Under the pieces are notes generated by a model. It was given only the letters and a program-made list of their open reading frames with translations. It had not been told where the DNA came from and searched no databases. A stretch of DNA of 64,000 nucleotides from Anseranas semipalmata (lineage: Eukaryota; Chordata; Aves; Anseriformes; Anseranatidae): positions 287,789 through 351,788 of the forward strand of contig VXAA01000162.1 in the NCBI GenBank assembly GCA_013399115.1, given 5' to 3'. Position numbers and translations under genes: made by a program. The number at the start of each line of letters is the position of its first letter. The stretch's first letter is position 1. Shown here piece after piece: positions 22,309-32,967 of the stretch.

Positions 22309-22563
22309 TGCCCTGAAAAAAGAGTTTCAAAAGTCAGTTATGAAGAATAATAAAATCTGCATCCACAGCTCATGAACTGTGGTACCACACTGTCATTCAG
22401 CTCTCCGACCAGTACTCAGCAGGGCAATAGCTCATTCATGCATCAGCAGCACCAATCAGCCCTTTGTTTGCTAACAAGCAAACCATCCGAGATCAGAAAT
22501 AGTCCCAGCAGCCAGCCAAGACCAGATGACCTTGTTTACACAGAATTTGCCAAAAAACTTACC
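22309..22563 (-). other. Short 5' UTR intron of the novel LRR gene
   Basis: On the minus strand a strong donor (CACAGG|GTAAGT, exon ending at 22563) and a strong acceptor (CTTTTTTCAG|GG, exon starting at 22312) bracket a 250-base intron, 22313-22562. It matches the 5' UTR intron plus single coding exon layout of GP5-type genes. The transcription start was not located. A TTTAAAAA word at 22622-22629 is one possible TATA substitute. Confidence 0.55.
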
Positions 22564-24981
22564 CTGTGGAGCAGCTGACATCCCCACAAAATGTAACTTT
22601 GGAAAATCTAGCATTACTGTACTTTTTAAACAAGAGCCAAGACCCAGCACAAGCCTGAAAGCACCGGTCTCCCTCTGTGAGGCAGGACACATCTTCCCCA
22701 ATGGCACGTAGTGGTGCCACCGCTGCCTTTCAGCACAGCACAGCGGGGCTGCCCGGTGTCACCAGGAGCAGGCGCCCTGAAGCCACGATGCCTGGCGCAT
22801 CCCTCTGCCTTTCTCTTCCCCTGCCTTGCTGTAGGTGCCCGTGCCCATCCCTGGATTTGCTCTGGGCAGCCGGGTCAGACAGCTCCACGAAGCACACTGT
22901 GCTGGATGGACTCCCTGCTGGTGCTTCTCTCAGTTCAGGAGGGTTATTTAAAACATTGCTTGTAAATGCCTCTTTTTCAGGATTCCTGCTAACCACATCA
23001 TATTTTGGCATTAGTTATGCTGCTTTGTCAGATAGAAATGGTTGGCTTGTAAACAACAACCTCGTTTAGGACTAGGCTCATTAAAAGACTTTCAAATGTC
23101 CGCAGATTACCTGTTTAATACCCAGCATTTAGGGCTCTGCTGGCAGTCAGGAGCTAAACTCACTGACTCACATCCGCCAGCAGCCATGCAAAGCCCCCCA
23201 CTTCCCTCGAGTCACATGGACTCAGCTAACCCTGTTAGCTCATGGTTTCAGCAGCTGTGAGCATTGTACCGGGAGCGTAGCTTCCAGCTTGTGAGCCACA
23301 GCCCTGGGTCAGAGCAGGAGAAAGAGCCGTGGGCTGCTGCTTGGGCATCCATCAAGGCTAACCATGGAAAAAGCTAATGCCAGGAGGCATTTCTGAAAAA
23401 TGCTGAGAGGTCAGCAAAGCCAGGAGGCTGCAGAGCATTGGGTTGGGACAGAAATGGCTGAGAGACGAGGCGTGCACCAGCTGCCCCGCGGGGCTGCCCA
23501 TGGTGTCCCCCCCATCCCTCTCCCCAGGAGCAGGGACCCGGAGGAACAGCTCCCCAGAACCACCCCTCCCGGCACATTTTAAAGTATTTTGCATCACCAA
23601 CTTGCCTGAGCATTCCCGAACAAGTCCAGCCGCCGGAGCGCGCCGTGCTGTGCTAGGAGCGAGGCGCCAGACGAGGGGTCCCATCACCTGGCGGGGAGCT
23701 CTTTATCCACAGCCCAGGCGCAGGGCTTGGCTTTGCAGGGCTGCCCGGGGAGATAAGTGCACGGCACGGAGCTGTGCTGCCGGCGTGGGGAGCAGTCCCA
23801 GGCACCCCTGGGAGGGGACACAGGCGCACGCTCCCAGGTGTTATCTGCCGGCACCACTTGGTTACTCGCATCCAGGGAAGCCTGTTTTTTCCTTCCTCAA
23901 GAAGTGGCTTATGTAGCTAAAAGGCACTGCTCTGAAGCCACTTGTTTAAGCTGATAATGGTGACGACTTCTGTGACCCTGCTGGACAGACACAAGGACAG
24001 CCGGGCTCTGGGCTCGGCCCCACGGCTCCATGCCTCGTTGTCCCGGCAGCTGGCCATGGGGCTGTGGCTGGCCGTGGGGCTCGCCTGCGCTTAGCACCAG
24101 CCACAGACCCTGCTGGGGTGGCACCCAGGGCTCCTGGCAGGCACAGGGTGGCTTGTGGGGAGGAACACCATGTTCGATTCAAGGACTTACTTAAAATGAC
24201 AAGGAATTCTTCACTTACCACTGTATAATTGCACTTAACTCCTCTTTGGTTTTCATGCTCTTACCAAGGTTCACCTTGTGCTCGCTGGGCTTTGTTATAA
24301 CTTTCCAGGCAAAAACCTCCAAACTCTTGCATGTTTTCAGCAGCCTCACCCCCTTCCAGTGCCAACACCGTATGGGTCCAGGTCCCTGCCCGCTGCCGGG
24401 CTGCTGGAGGCTGCAGGACCAGGCTAGACGAGGAGCTTGCATCTGGAGTGAGAGCAGCCTCCCCGGGCTGCCCACAACGTGCCCCACGGCAGCATCACCG
24501 CGGGGAGGTGGCCAGGCTCCCGCAGGGCCCCCCCCGCGTCCCCTGGCCCGGGACAAACCCGAGTCCCATCGGCCACAAGATGGAGCAGCAGCACCGCGCA
24601 GCGGAGCCCCGGCCGCAGCGCCGTCGGGGAGAAGGGCTCGGCTGGGCAGGCAGCTGGCTGGGGGCACGCACACACACACGTGTGCACACACACACACACG
24701 TGTGCACACACACTTGCTCCCTTAGGGCAGCACCCACCGTGCCCACTGTCCCCTAGGACCCCCCTCTCCGCAGGGTGCCAAGGCATAGGGGGCACCCGCC
24801 CGCAGCCAGCACCCAGTGAGCAGCACCCCAGGGACCCGCGCCCTGTCACAGCCTGGACCAGCGTCCCCCATCCCCATCCCCACCAGATCACAGCCACCTT
24901 CCCCGCTTCCCCTGAGCGAGCAGAAAACGTATTCCCGCTCTCCACCCCGGGGAACTGGCTGCACAGAAATAATATATACAT
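22564..24981. other. Intergenic region between CPN2 and the novel LRR gene
   Basis: It should hold the promoter of the downstream LRR gene. 22930-23140 is AT-rich and non-repetitive with an AGATAG word near 23033. At 23889-23957 there is a GGAAGGAA (ETS-type) word on the minus strand, a 9-base inverted repeat AAGTGGCTT/AAGCCACTT (23902-23910 and 23935-23943) and TGATAA. No coding sequence is seen. Confidence 0.45.
24665..24713. repeat. CA/TG microsatellite with CACGTG interruptions
   Basis: Alternating purine-pyrimidine repeat with two CACGTGTG units inside (CA)n runs, just past the CPN2 poly(A) candidate. Confidence 0.9.
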
Positions 24982-24987
24982 TTTAAT
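24982..24987 (-). terminator. Candidate CPN2 poly(A) signal
   Basis: ATTAAA on the minus strand, about 190 bases past the CPN2 stop codon. Confidence 0.4.
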
Positions 24988-25173
24988 GATATTTGAAATA
25001 CACAGGGATTCACCGAATAGATACCACCAGTCCAGCTCCTGCACAGAGTGTGGTGACAGTTGGTGACCACGGCAGGGACATCAGAGCAGGATGGGGTGTC
25101 GTTTCTCAGGCTGATTTCAGTGTGGCCGCTGCACCAGCCAGCCGACCACAGGGCAGCAGCGCATGCCCGAGCC

Positions 25174-27235
25174 CTAGGGCGCAGCAGGAAGCCCGGGTGG
25201 CACCTCCCCGCTCTGCACCGTGACGAGGACGCTGACCTGCAGCGTGCCGCAGGGGGAGCGCAGCACCCAGGCACCCCGGTACTCGGGCCCCGGCCCCGCC
25301 ACCTGGTTGGGAGGAGGAGGAGGGAGGCGAAGGCTGAGCCGCTGGCAGCTGGTGGCATTGCAGGCCACGTGCAGGGTGCCCTCGGGGTTGCTGTAGGTGC
25401 ACTGCCCCGGTGCATCCTCCCCGGCCACCGCGTCCCAGCCCTCATCGCGGGCACACGCCAGCTGCCCACGGGTCACCTCCAGGAGGTGCTGGCCCTGGAG
25501 GGCAGCCGGGCTGGCACAGGAGGCTTGCGCATGGATGAGGGGGTCAGCGAAGACCTGGAGCCAGCCCAGGAGGTAGGCAAGGTGGCAGTCGCACGCCCAG
25601 GGGTTGTCCTCTAGCCCCACCCGCACCAGCTCCTCGTTGGCATCGAAGAAGCCCGCGGGCAGGCGGGGCAGGTGGTTGTGCTCCAGTGCCAGCGTGGCCA
25701 GGCTGGGCAGCCCGTCCAGCAGCCCGGCCGGCAGGCTGGAGAGGTTGTTGTGGCCGAGCTGCAGTGCCGTCAGCCCCGCCAGCCCCTGGAAAGCCCCGGC
25801 GGGGAGGTGGGCCAGGGCGTTGTGCGAGAGCGCCAGGCTCTGCACCGCCGAGAGGTTGGCGAAGACGCCCGGGGGCAGCGTCTCCAGCCGGTTGCGGGCC
25901 AGCGAGAGGTGCAGGAGGTGCGGGGTGCCCTGGAAGAGGGCGGCGGGCAGGGAGGCCAGGCGGTTGCCCTCCAGGCTGAGGAAGGTGAGGTTGGTGAGGC
26001 CGGCGAAGGCGGCGGGGCCCAGGCTGCCCAGGGCGTTGTGCTGCAGCTGCAGCCGCCGCAGCCCCCCCAGCCCGGCAAAGGCGCCGGCCGGCAGCTCCGC
26101 CAGCCGGTTGCCATCGAGGTGGAGCTCGCCCAGCTGGGCCAGCGTCCTGAAGGCACCAGGTGGAAGCCGCACCAGCATGTTGTCGCTCAGCTTCAGCACG
26201 CGGAGGGCGGCTAGCGGGACCAGCAGCCCCTCAGGCAGCTCGGCCAGCACGTTCTGCGAGAGGTCCAAGGTCTGCAGGCGACGGAGCGGGCGGAAGATGG
26301 CGGGGGGCAGCGCCTCGATCCTGTTTGCCCGCAGGCGCAGGTCCTGCAGGCGGCAGGCGGTGGCGAAGAGCCCCGGCTGCAGGGAGCGGATGGCGTTGGA
26401 GCCCAGGGAGAGCGTGGTGAGGCCGGGCAGCCCCGCCAGCAGCCCCGGGCTGATGGTCGGCAGTGGATTGCCTGAGACCTCCAGCTCGGTCAGGCTGGGC
26501 AGCCCCCGGAAGGCACCGGCCTCCAGCTCCTGGATGTGGTTGTTGATGAAGACCAGCTTGGTGAGGGTGGTGCTGGCGCCCAGCGCCCCACTCCGGATGA
26601 TGCTCAGGGCTGTCTCCACGAAGAAGAGCTGGGTGGCGTTCCCGGGCAGGCCCGCCGGGATCTCCCTCATCCTCTCCTCTGAGCAGAAGACCTTGGAGGT
26701 GTCGTAGCACTGGCAGGGCAGGGGGCAGGGTGGGGGCAGCCCCCCCGCCAGCAGGGACCCCAGCCCCAGCACCGCGTAGACCATCACCCTGTGCTGGAGA
26801 AGCAGCCCGGCCTCAGCCCCTGCGGGCGCTGCAGGGCAAGCCGGGCTCATCTGCGCTCAGCCCCACAAGGAGCGGGCTCCACTGCTTGCGTTTCTAATTG
26901 CCCATTGAGGACTTCCTTCTTGCAACAGTTTCAGAGCCAGAGCTTCTGCTAAAGGAGGGAGGGTACGTGCCTGTGCATGTCTGTGCATAAGCAAGGGCTC
27001 CACCAAGAACACCCCGCGATGCTTTGCTTGCCCCGTCCCACTGTGACATCCACCTGGAGACATCCAGTGCCAGGAGTGTGTTCTGGACTTATTGCCATGC
27101 TTTGGAGCAGTGTTGGGTCTGGCCTTTCCCTCCCACCACCTGCCTCGTTTCCAGCACTTCCCACCCGCCCCAGGCCCCCAGCAAACGCATCCCAAGCCCC
27201 CGAGCCCCGTGGCTGCCACTTACCGAGAGCAGCAT
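25174..27235 (-). CDS. CPN2: Carboxypeptidase N subunit 2
   Basis: CPN2 is the glycosylated regulatory subunit that holds and stabilises the catalytic CPN1 subunit in plasma. The best model joins a 4-codon exon (27224-27235, M-L-L-S) to 25174-26793 through GTAAGT and CTTCTCCAG, giving 543 residues; as I recall, human CPN2 has 545. Features in that numbering: signal peptide to about 22; N-terminal cap Cys 27, 31, 33, 41; about fourteen LRRs, 43-400; C-terminal cap Cys 405, 407, 430, 451; then the CPN2-specific tail beginning CTYSNPEGT and ending in a beta-rich segment, with no membrane anchor. FFVET and the CTYSNPEG block match the family. A start at 26784 inside the second exon, preceded by another possible CAG acceptor, is the alternative. 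Coding GC is very high, unlike GP5. Confidence 0.93.
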
Positions 27236-27265
27236 CGCGGGGACCGGCACCGCGGGGACCGGCAC
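27236..27265. repeat. Tandem 15-base pair in the CPN2 leader
   Basis: Two exact copies of CGCGGGGACCGGCAC directly upstream of the proposed CPN2 start codon, that is in the 5' UTR if the two-exon model is right. Confidence 0.8.
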
Positions 27266-28430
27266 CAAGCCCACTGTGAGGAGCGTAACCCGTCGAGAAG
27301 AGAAGATGTTTTCTGGGGCGGATGTGAAGGCAGCTGACGAAATGTTCCTGCTGGGGCGGAGCTGCCCCTTTCTGCTTATCGGCAACAACAACCCGTGTCC
27401 TTGGAGATCTTCAAAAAACAGCCCGGCCCCAGGGGACAAGAGGTGAACGCGCACAGGGCACAGGCCAGCAGCCATGAGCGAGCATCCTGGCAGGGAAGCG
27501 GGGCCCTGGCCCCAGACATGCCCTGGGGTGGTGGCAGGGCACTGCTGTCACGGATGGCACCAGTCCCACACCGAGCTCAGCACGTCTGCCTGCAGCAGCC
27601 CCCCAGGAGCCTCCTTGGACTCTATTAAGTCTCATTGAGAAGTGAGGCTGGCAAACGGCCGTTGCACAGGAGAGGGGACCAGGCACAGCGCAGCGAGGCA
27701 AAGCAGTGCCCTGGTGAAGGGGACCACCATGCTGCAGCTCAGAGGGCAGAGCCACTGGTGCCTGGTGCTCTGCAGCCCGGGATGCTGATGTGCATCCAGC
27801 CAGTGGTGGGGTGACCCACGGAGCAGCTGGACTCCCCAGGAGATGCAACCTGCCTGGCGGAGCAGCACACAACACCTTCGGGGATGGCCTGTGAGGCCAA
27901 GTGTTGGAACAGGCTGGGGTGATACCCCGGACATGGAGGCACGCCGGGGAAGGAGCAGGAACACTTACATGCTCTCAGCTGGACAGACGGTGACGTATGC
28001 AGAAACTCAGCCCAAAGAAGCCATCAGCAGCCAGCTGTGAAGGGAGCCAAATGAGCTCCCCACTACCCCAGGGCTGAGCCTGGCAAACCCCCACTGCCCT
28101 GCTCTGGGGAGAGGGCTGCGCAGGAGGCAGTCAGCATCTCCGTCTCCATCAGGAAGCTCGCTGAGGGCTCAGCTTGCTCTCCAAAAGCCATCCTGCTGCT
28201 GTTGGACGACTGAACCCTCCCTCACCCCAGGCCAGCCTGGGCTTTGCAACCACAAGCCACTGACCCTCTCCCACCCCCACCAGCCTGCACAGGCTTTTCC
28301 TCAACATGAAGAAATCATTTTGGAGAGGCAATAAAGCAAAGCTCCTGTCCCTGTGGGGTTATTCCAAGGGTGCCGCTCGCCGCAGAGGAGCAAACAAACA
28401 GCTCTCAGCACTGGAGATGGACAACCGTGC
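27266..28430. other. Intergenic region, CPN2 promoter side
   Basis: No gene is seen. The CPN2 promoter should lie in the first few hundred bases; I find no TATA box. The remainder is GC-rich unique sequence, with a plus-strand AATAAA near 28331 that has no gene attached. Confidence 0.45.
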
Positions 28431-28436
28431 TTTAAT
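28431..28436 (-). terminator. Candidate LRRC15 poly(A) signal
   Basis: ATTAAA on the minus strand about 1.26 kb past the LRRC15 stop codon, followed by GT-rich sequence. That would leave a 3' UTR of ordinary length. Confidence 0.4.
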
Positions 28437-29695
28437 GGGAAGTCACAGAGCAGTACCAAACAGCCCCAGGGCACAGTCCCATGTTTCTAGCCGTGGTGCA
28501 GGTCCCAGCCTGAAGGAGCATCCCATCGCACGCACAAGCACTGGTTCGTAGAGCACCGTGAGCAGCCAGCACGATGGGGTGCGCACCCACCGCGACCCTT
28601 GTCCTGTAGCACCATTTCCCAGGCAGCCCGGTGCCACATGCAGAGGCGCGCTAGACCTGCTGTGGCCGTGCCTCACCGGCTGGAGGAGACACAGTGGCCA
28701 TGGGTGCTGCTGGGGACGGCGCGGTCCCCACCTGCCCATGGCCGGGCTTTGCCGAGCAGCCAGCGCTTGCTGCCCCCTGCCCTATGCCACCAGCACCACT
28801 CAGGCTGCCAGCACACGGCGGGACCAGGCACAGGGCACGCAGGGGTGAGGACAGGGAGAGGAGCGGGTGCAGCTGTGCCAGGCAGGGCTGTGGGAGGGTT
28901 GGTGCCAGCATGCAGCTGCCTTGGTTTGTGGCTGTGCCGCGGTGCCCAGGACACACACACAGCCTTGCAGTGCTGCTGGCAGGGGAAGCACAAGCGTGCG
29001 GGGACGGGGACGCTGCTCGAGGCAGGGGAGGGTGCTCTGCTGTCGCCGCGCTGCCTGCAGGCAGGGAGGGCAGCGTGGACGCAGCCAAGGCACTCAGGGT
29101 GTGCCACCACTGTGGCGTTGGGCCCGCTGGGGCTCGGGGCCAAGCAGAAGCAGCCCAGCCCCGCGGGGATGCTGGCAGGGGCCACAGACGAGCTACAAAG
29201 GCACACAGCTCTGCTTGGGGTGAGGGCGTGCGCTCGGCTCCTGGCCCTGTGCGATGGCTTCGTGCCTGCGTGCCCCAGCACGGGCAGAGGCTGAAGGCGT
29301 GGGGCAGGGGGACAACAGGCTGTGCGGGGCAGGTGGCAGGCGTCACTGGAGGGGACGATGCGAGGTGAAGTCCCAGTGCTCCACGGCCAGGCTGTGGCTC
29401 CCTGCTCTGCCCCAGGCAGCCCCTGCTTGGAGCTCGGCGCCCCACACCTCGGCTGCTGGCCCCCAGGAGGGGAGCGAGCACAGAGGCTGTGTGGGAGGCA
29501 GGGGCTGGGGACAGGGCAGCCGAGGGGGGCACCGGCGGGTGACGCCCTGCTGCAGGGCAGGGACACGGCCAGGCAGAGCAGCACAGGGGGATGTGGCACG
29601 CGGGGTGGTGCTGGCCCGTACAGCTGTCAGGTCCCTCGGCCCCGTGGGGAGGGGACACCCCGCCAGCACCGCTCCCCCCAGGGTCTGCCGGGGGC

Positions 29696-31432
29696 TCAGG
29701 CTTCGTTAGGTGCCTTCATCCTCATCAGCACGACGTGGCTCTTCTTCCTACAGCTGTAAGCCACCAGCGCCACAAGAGCGCAGAGCAGGGCCACGCACAC
29801 CAGCACGATGACGGCCACCACCACCCTGCTCTGCATGCGCGTCAGCCCCCACCGCCCCCCACCTTCCTCCTCTTCCTCTTCCTGGGGCCTGGGGGTGACC
29901 GGCAGCGCTGTGGGGGAACCCGCCTGGGTGCCCACCGGCGATGCTCCCTTGGAGGGGCGGGCGGGGAGCAGGGTGTCGGCAGTGGGGACCTGCGGCCGGG
30001 CGGTGGGGACGGGCTGGGCGGCCAGGAGCTGGTCCTGCCGCAGCCCGGCGATGTGCGCTCCCCTCAGGGGGGGCGGCTGGGCGCAGACCGGGGGGGTATC
30101 ACCAACCTTGTGGGGGTTGGCCTCCAGCCAGGCGCGCAGGGGCAGGATGTCCTGGTCACAGCGCCAGGAGTTGTTGTGCAGCTTCACCTCCCGCAGGACG
30201 GCCAGCGGGGAGAAGATGCCGGCGGGCAGGTTCTCCAGGGAGTTGGCGTGCAGCTGGAGGTGCCGCAGCCCCGGGGTAGCGGCGAAGAGGCCCCGGGGCA
30301 GCGCCTGCAGCCGGTTGTTCTGCAGGGAGATGTTCTGCAGCTTGGGCAGCCCCCCCAGCGCCTCGGCGTCCAGCCGGCGCAGGGCGTTGGAGTGCAGCGA
30401 CAGCTCCAGCAGCTCACCCAGGCCGCGGAAAGCCCCCGGGGCCAGCGAGCGGAGCTGGTTCTTGCTCAGGACCAGGAGCTGCAGCTGGGTGAGGTTGCTG
30501 AAGACGGCGGCAGGGAGGGCGGCGAGCTCGTTCTCGTAGAGCCACAGCTCCCTCAGGTTGGGCATGGGGCCGAAGGCCGCCGGGGAGATGTCGCGCAGGC
30601 GGTTGACGTGCAGGGTGATCTTGGAGAGGGCACGCAGGGGCAGGAAGATGCCACCGGGCAGGGCGGTGAGGAGGTTGTTGGAGAGGTAGAGCTTCTGAAG
30701 GTTCCCATTGTGCACGAAGAGCTCCGGGGACAGCGTCTCCAGCTGGTTCTGGTGCAGCCCCAGCTCCTGCAGCTCGGGCAGCCCATCGAAGGCACCCGCC
30801 GGGATCTGCCGGAGCCGGTTCTCGTAGAGCCGCAGCACCTGCAGCCGCGGCAGCCGCTCAAAGGCTTGGGGCGGCAAGCGGTCGATGTTGTTCCGGGCCA
30901 GGTTGAGCTTGGTGAGGCTGGTGAGCTGGTCGAACACCCCGTCCGCCAGCTCGTGCAGGTTGTTCCCGTGCAGCTGCAGCTCCTTCAGGTTGCTCAGGTG
31001 GGCGAAGTGGGAGGGCTCCACGCGGAGGAGCTGGTTGCTAGAGAGGAGCAGCGATTCCAGCTTGCCCAGGGGCTGGAAGACCTGCACCGGGAGCTCCTGC
31101 AGCTTGTTGCTGGCCAGGCTGAGGTAGCGCAGGTCGGGCAGGTGCTGGAAGGCCCCGGGGCTGACGCGCGACAGGTTGTTCTTCTCGATGCGCAGCCCGA
31201 TCAGCAGGGAGGCGTTGCCGAAGGACGCCTCGCCCAGCTCGGTGATGTGCGTGTTGATGATCTGGAGGGTCATGGCGTTGGCGGGGATGGGGCTGGGGAC
31301 GGCGGTGATGCCGGCGCCGGAGCACTCCACCTGGGCGGTGCGGACGCACTGGCACTGCTCCGGGCACTGCCCGCGGGCGAGGTGCAAGCCCACCATGAGC
31401 AGCAGCAGCAGCCGCCAGCCTCCCCGCTCCAT
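29696..31432 (-). CDS. LRRC15: Leucine-rich repeat-containing protein 15
   Basis: LRRC15 is a type I membrane protein that in mammals marks activated fibroblasts and stromal cells and binds matrix components. The 578-residue frame has a signal peptide (1-21), an N-terminal cap with C23, C27, C29 and C37, about fifteen LRRs (50-415), and a C-terminal cap reading WRCDQDILPL that keeps C424 and C450. A Pro-rich stalk with an acidic run at 518-523, a membrane span at about 535-560 and a short basic tail ending KAPNEA follow. Human LRRC15 has the same reduced cap and ends in a near-identical KAPNE tail, which settles the identity. An acceptor GCCGCAG sits five bases before the ATG. A long plus-strand frame covering the gene is only a shadow of GC-rich LRR codons. 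Confidence 0.95.
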   Translation of the reverse strand: MERGGWRLLLLLMVGLHLARGQCPEQCQCVRTAQVECSGAGITAVPSPIPANAMTLQIINTHITELGEASFGNASLLIGLRIEKNNLSRVSPGAFQHLPDLRYLSLASNKLQELPVQVFQPLGKLESLLLSSNQLLRVEPSHFAHLSNLKELQLHGNNLHELADGVFDQLTSLTKLNLARNNIDRLPPQAFERLPRLQVLRLYENRLRQIPAGAFDGLPELQELGLHQNQLETLSPELFVHNGNLQKLYLSNNLLTALPGGIFLPLRALSKITLHVNRLRDISPAAFGPMPNLRELWLYENELAALPAAVFSNLTQLQLLVLSKNQLRSLAPGAFRGLGELLELSLHSNALRRLDAEALGGLPKLQNISLQNNRLQALPRGLFAATPGLRHLQLHANSLENLPAGIFSPLAVLREVKLHNNSWRCDQDILPLRAWLEANPHKVGDTPPVCAQPPPLRGAHIAGLRQDQLLAAQPVPTARPQVPTADTLLPARPSKGASPVGTQAGSPTALPVTPRPQEEEEEEGGGRWGLTRMQSRVVVAVIVLVCVALLCALVALVAYSCRKKSHVVLMRMKAPNEA

Positions 31433-31437
31433 GGGGC

Positions 31438-32850
31438 CTGCGGCAAAAACAAAGGAGGGGGCTCAGCGCCCATGTCCTCCCAGCCCAGCCAGGGACGGGT
31501 GCTGCCTCGCCCTGCGAAGGGCCACCGGGGCCGGCTGCACTCCTCCCCGGCACGGCAGGGTGGGCGAGGAGGGCTGGGGCCCGGCAGGGCAGAGCTGGGG
31601 CTGCGGCGCCTCGCTGCCATACCACAGCTATTAGTGGCATCCCTGGCGTCCCCCCTGCTCCGCTCCTCCAGCGGTGAGGAGTGTGGTTTCCTGTTTTGCA
31701 GCGAGCATGGCGAGCTGGTCCCAGCAGCGCTGGCCTGCCGGCATCCCCGAGCAGCGGAGAGCCTCAAGCCAGCCCTTACCAGCACCGGCAGAGCCCACAG
31801 CTGCGACAGCCGAGCGGGTCCCAGGGATGCTGGGTGGGGGCAGGAAGAAGGCTGCACCCATGCAGCACCCCCTGTGCATCCTCCCAGCCCCTTGCGGTGG
31901 TCACAGAGCTGCGAGCAGCGCCAGCACCCGCTCCCCAAGCGTGTTTTGTCCCCCAGCCTGCAGGAGCTCATGGGATGGGGCTGAGCACAGCTCCAGGAGG
32001 GCAGGAGAGCCCTGAGCAGCGAGGGCTTTGCCGTGAGGTCCCAAGAGCACAGTCGTCATCTGCTTCAGCACACCAAGGACACCCTCTCCTCCCTCCCCTG
32101 GCCTGGGACCTTCCCAAGGATTACGGCCGCAGCCCAGTGCCTGGCTGGCAGTGCCCGGCCCCAGCTAGCAGCTTCCAGTGGCACAAGGCAGGAGAAATCC
32201 CGTGGCTCCCCCAGGCACAGAGGGCTCGGCCGGGCAAGTCTGGGAGCGCAAACAAGAGCCGAGAAAGCGCTTGTTGCTGGAGGGGAGGGAGGAGCCCTCC
32301 GAAAGCCAGCGCAGCTTGTGTCTCGCATATGGAAACAATCTGCATCCGAGAACAGTTTTGTTTATAGCAAGCCGTTTATAAACTCCACCAAACGCTTTGC
32401 ACATCAAAAGCCCTGCTCATGTCACTCCCTGTTAAGTGAGCTTACAGAGCATCCAAGCTGGAGCACGGTTCAGGAAAGACAGCTGAAAACAATTTATCTC
32501 CCTTTCTCTTTTTAGGGACAAAAGCTTACAGACCAACGGGATGAATATCCAGCCCCTCAGCATCCAAGTTGTTCTAACCTCAGCCCCCCTAAATTTTGAT
32601 CCCTTGTCCCCACTCCACATTCTTTACGGGTTATTATTTATTATACTTTGCCTATATAACTATATCAGCTCCCACAATGCCTAAGCGGACTCGGTTTGTT
32701 GGAGAACCCTTGCAAGACAAACATCTCCATCTAAGCAAAAGACGCTGAGTGCGCACATCCCTCCACCACGCTCCCACCCCTCGGAGCTGCCCTGGGGGTC
32801 CCTGGGCCCGGGGCCACGCTGGCGGGGCCGTCAGCGGAGAGGAGACTTAC
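31438..32850 (-). other. 5' UTR intron of LRRC15
   Basis: The donor CTCGG|GTAAGT (exon ending at 32851) and the acceptor at 31438-31440 (TTTTTGCCGCAG) bracket a 1.4 kb GC-rich intron. No other gene was found inside it. Confidence 0.6.
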
Positions 32851-32967
32851 CCGAGTGTCCTGCAGCCACGAGCACCGAGCGAGCACAGCTCCGTGCTGGC
32901 AAGAGAGCCGAGTGTGGTTCCCGCTTCCCCTCCCAGTATATAACCCGTCCAAATCAATGAATCAGCA
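32851..32967 (-). promoter_or_regulatory. LRRC15 promoter and first exon
   Basis: Reading the minus strand there is an AP-1/MARE-like TGCTGATTCA (32958-32967), a TATA word TTATATA (32937-32943), and about 85 bases further the strong donor at 32850/32851. A transcription start about 25-30 bases past the TATA box, near 32910, would give a non-coding first exon of about 60 bases. Confidence 0.55.

Noticed and set aside
25604..26707. 367-codon plus-strand frame opposite CPN2
   Set aside because: Shadow of CPN2 caused by high GC content.
29591..31984. 797-codon open frame on the plus strand opposite LRRC15
   Set aside because: It is the antisense of GC-rich LRR codons. LRRC15 itself has signal peptide, repeats, cap and membrane span, while the antisense product shows no domain.
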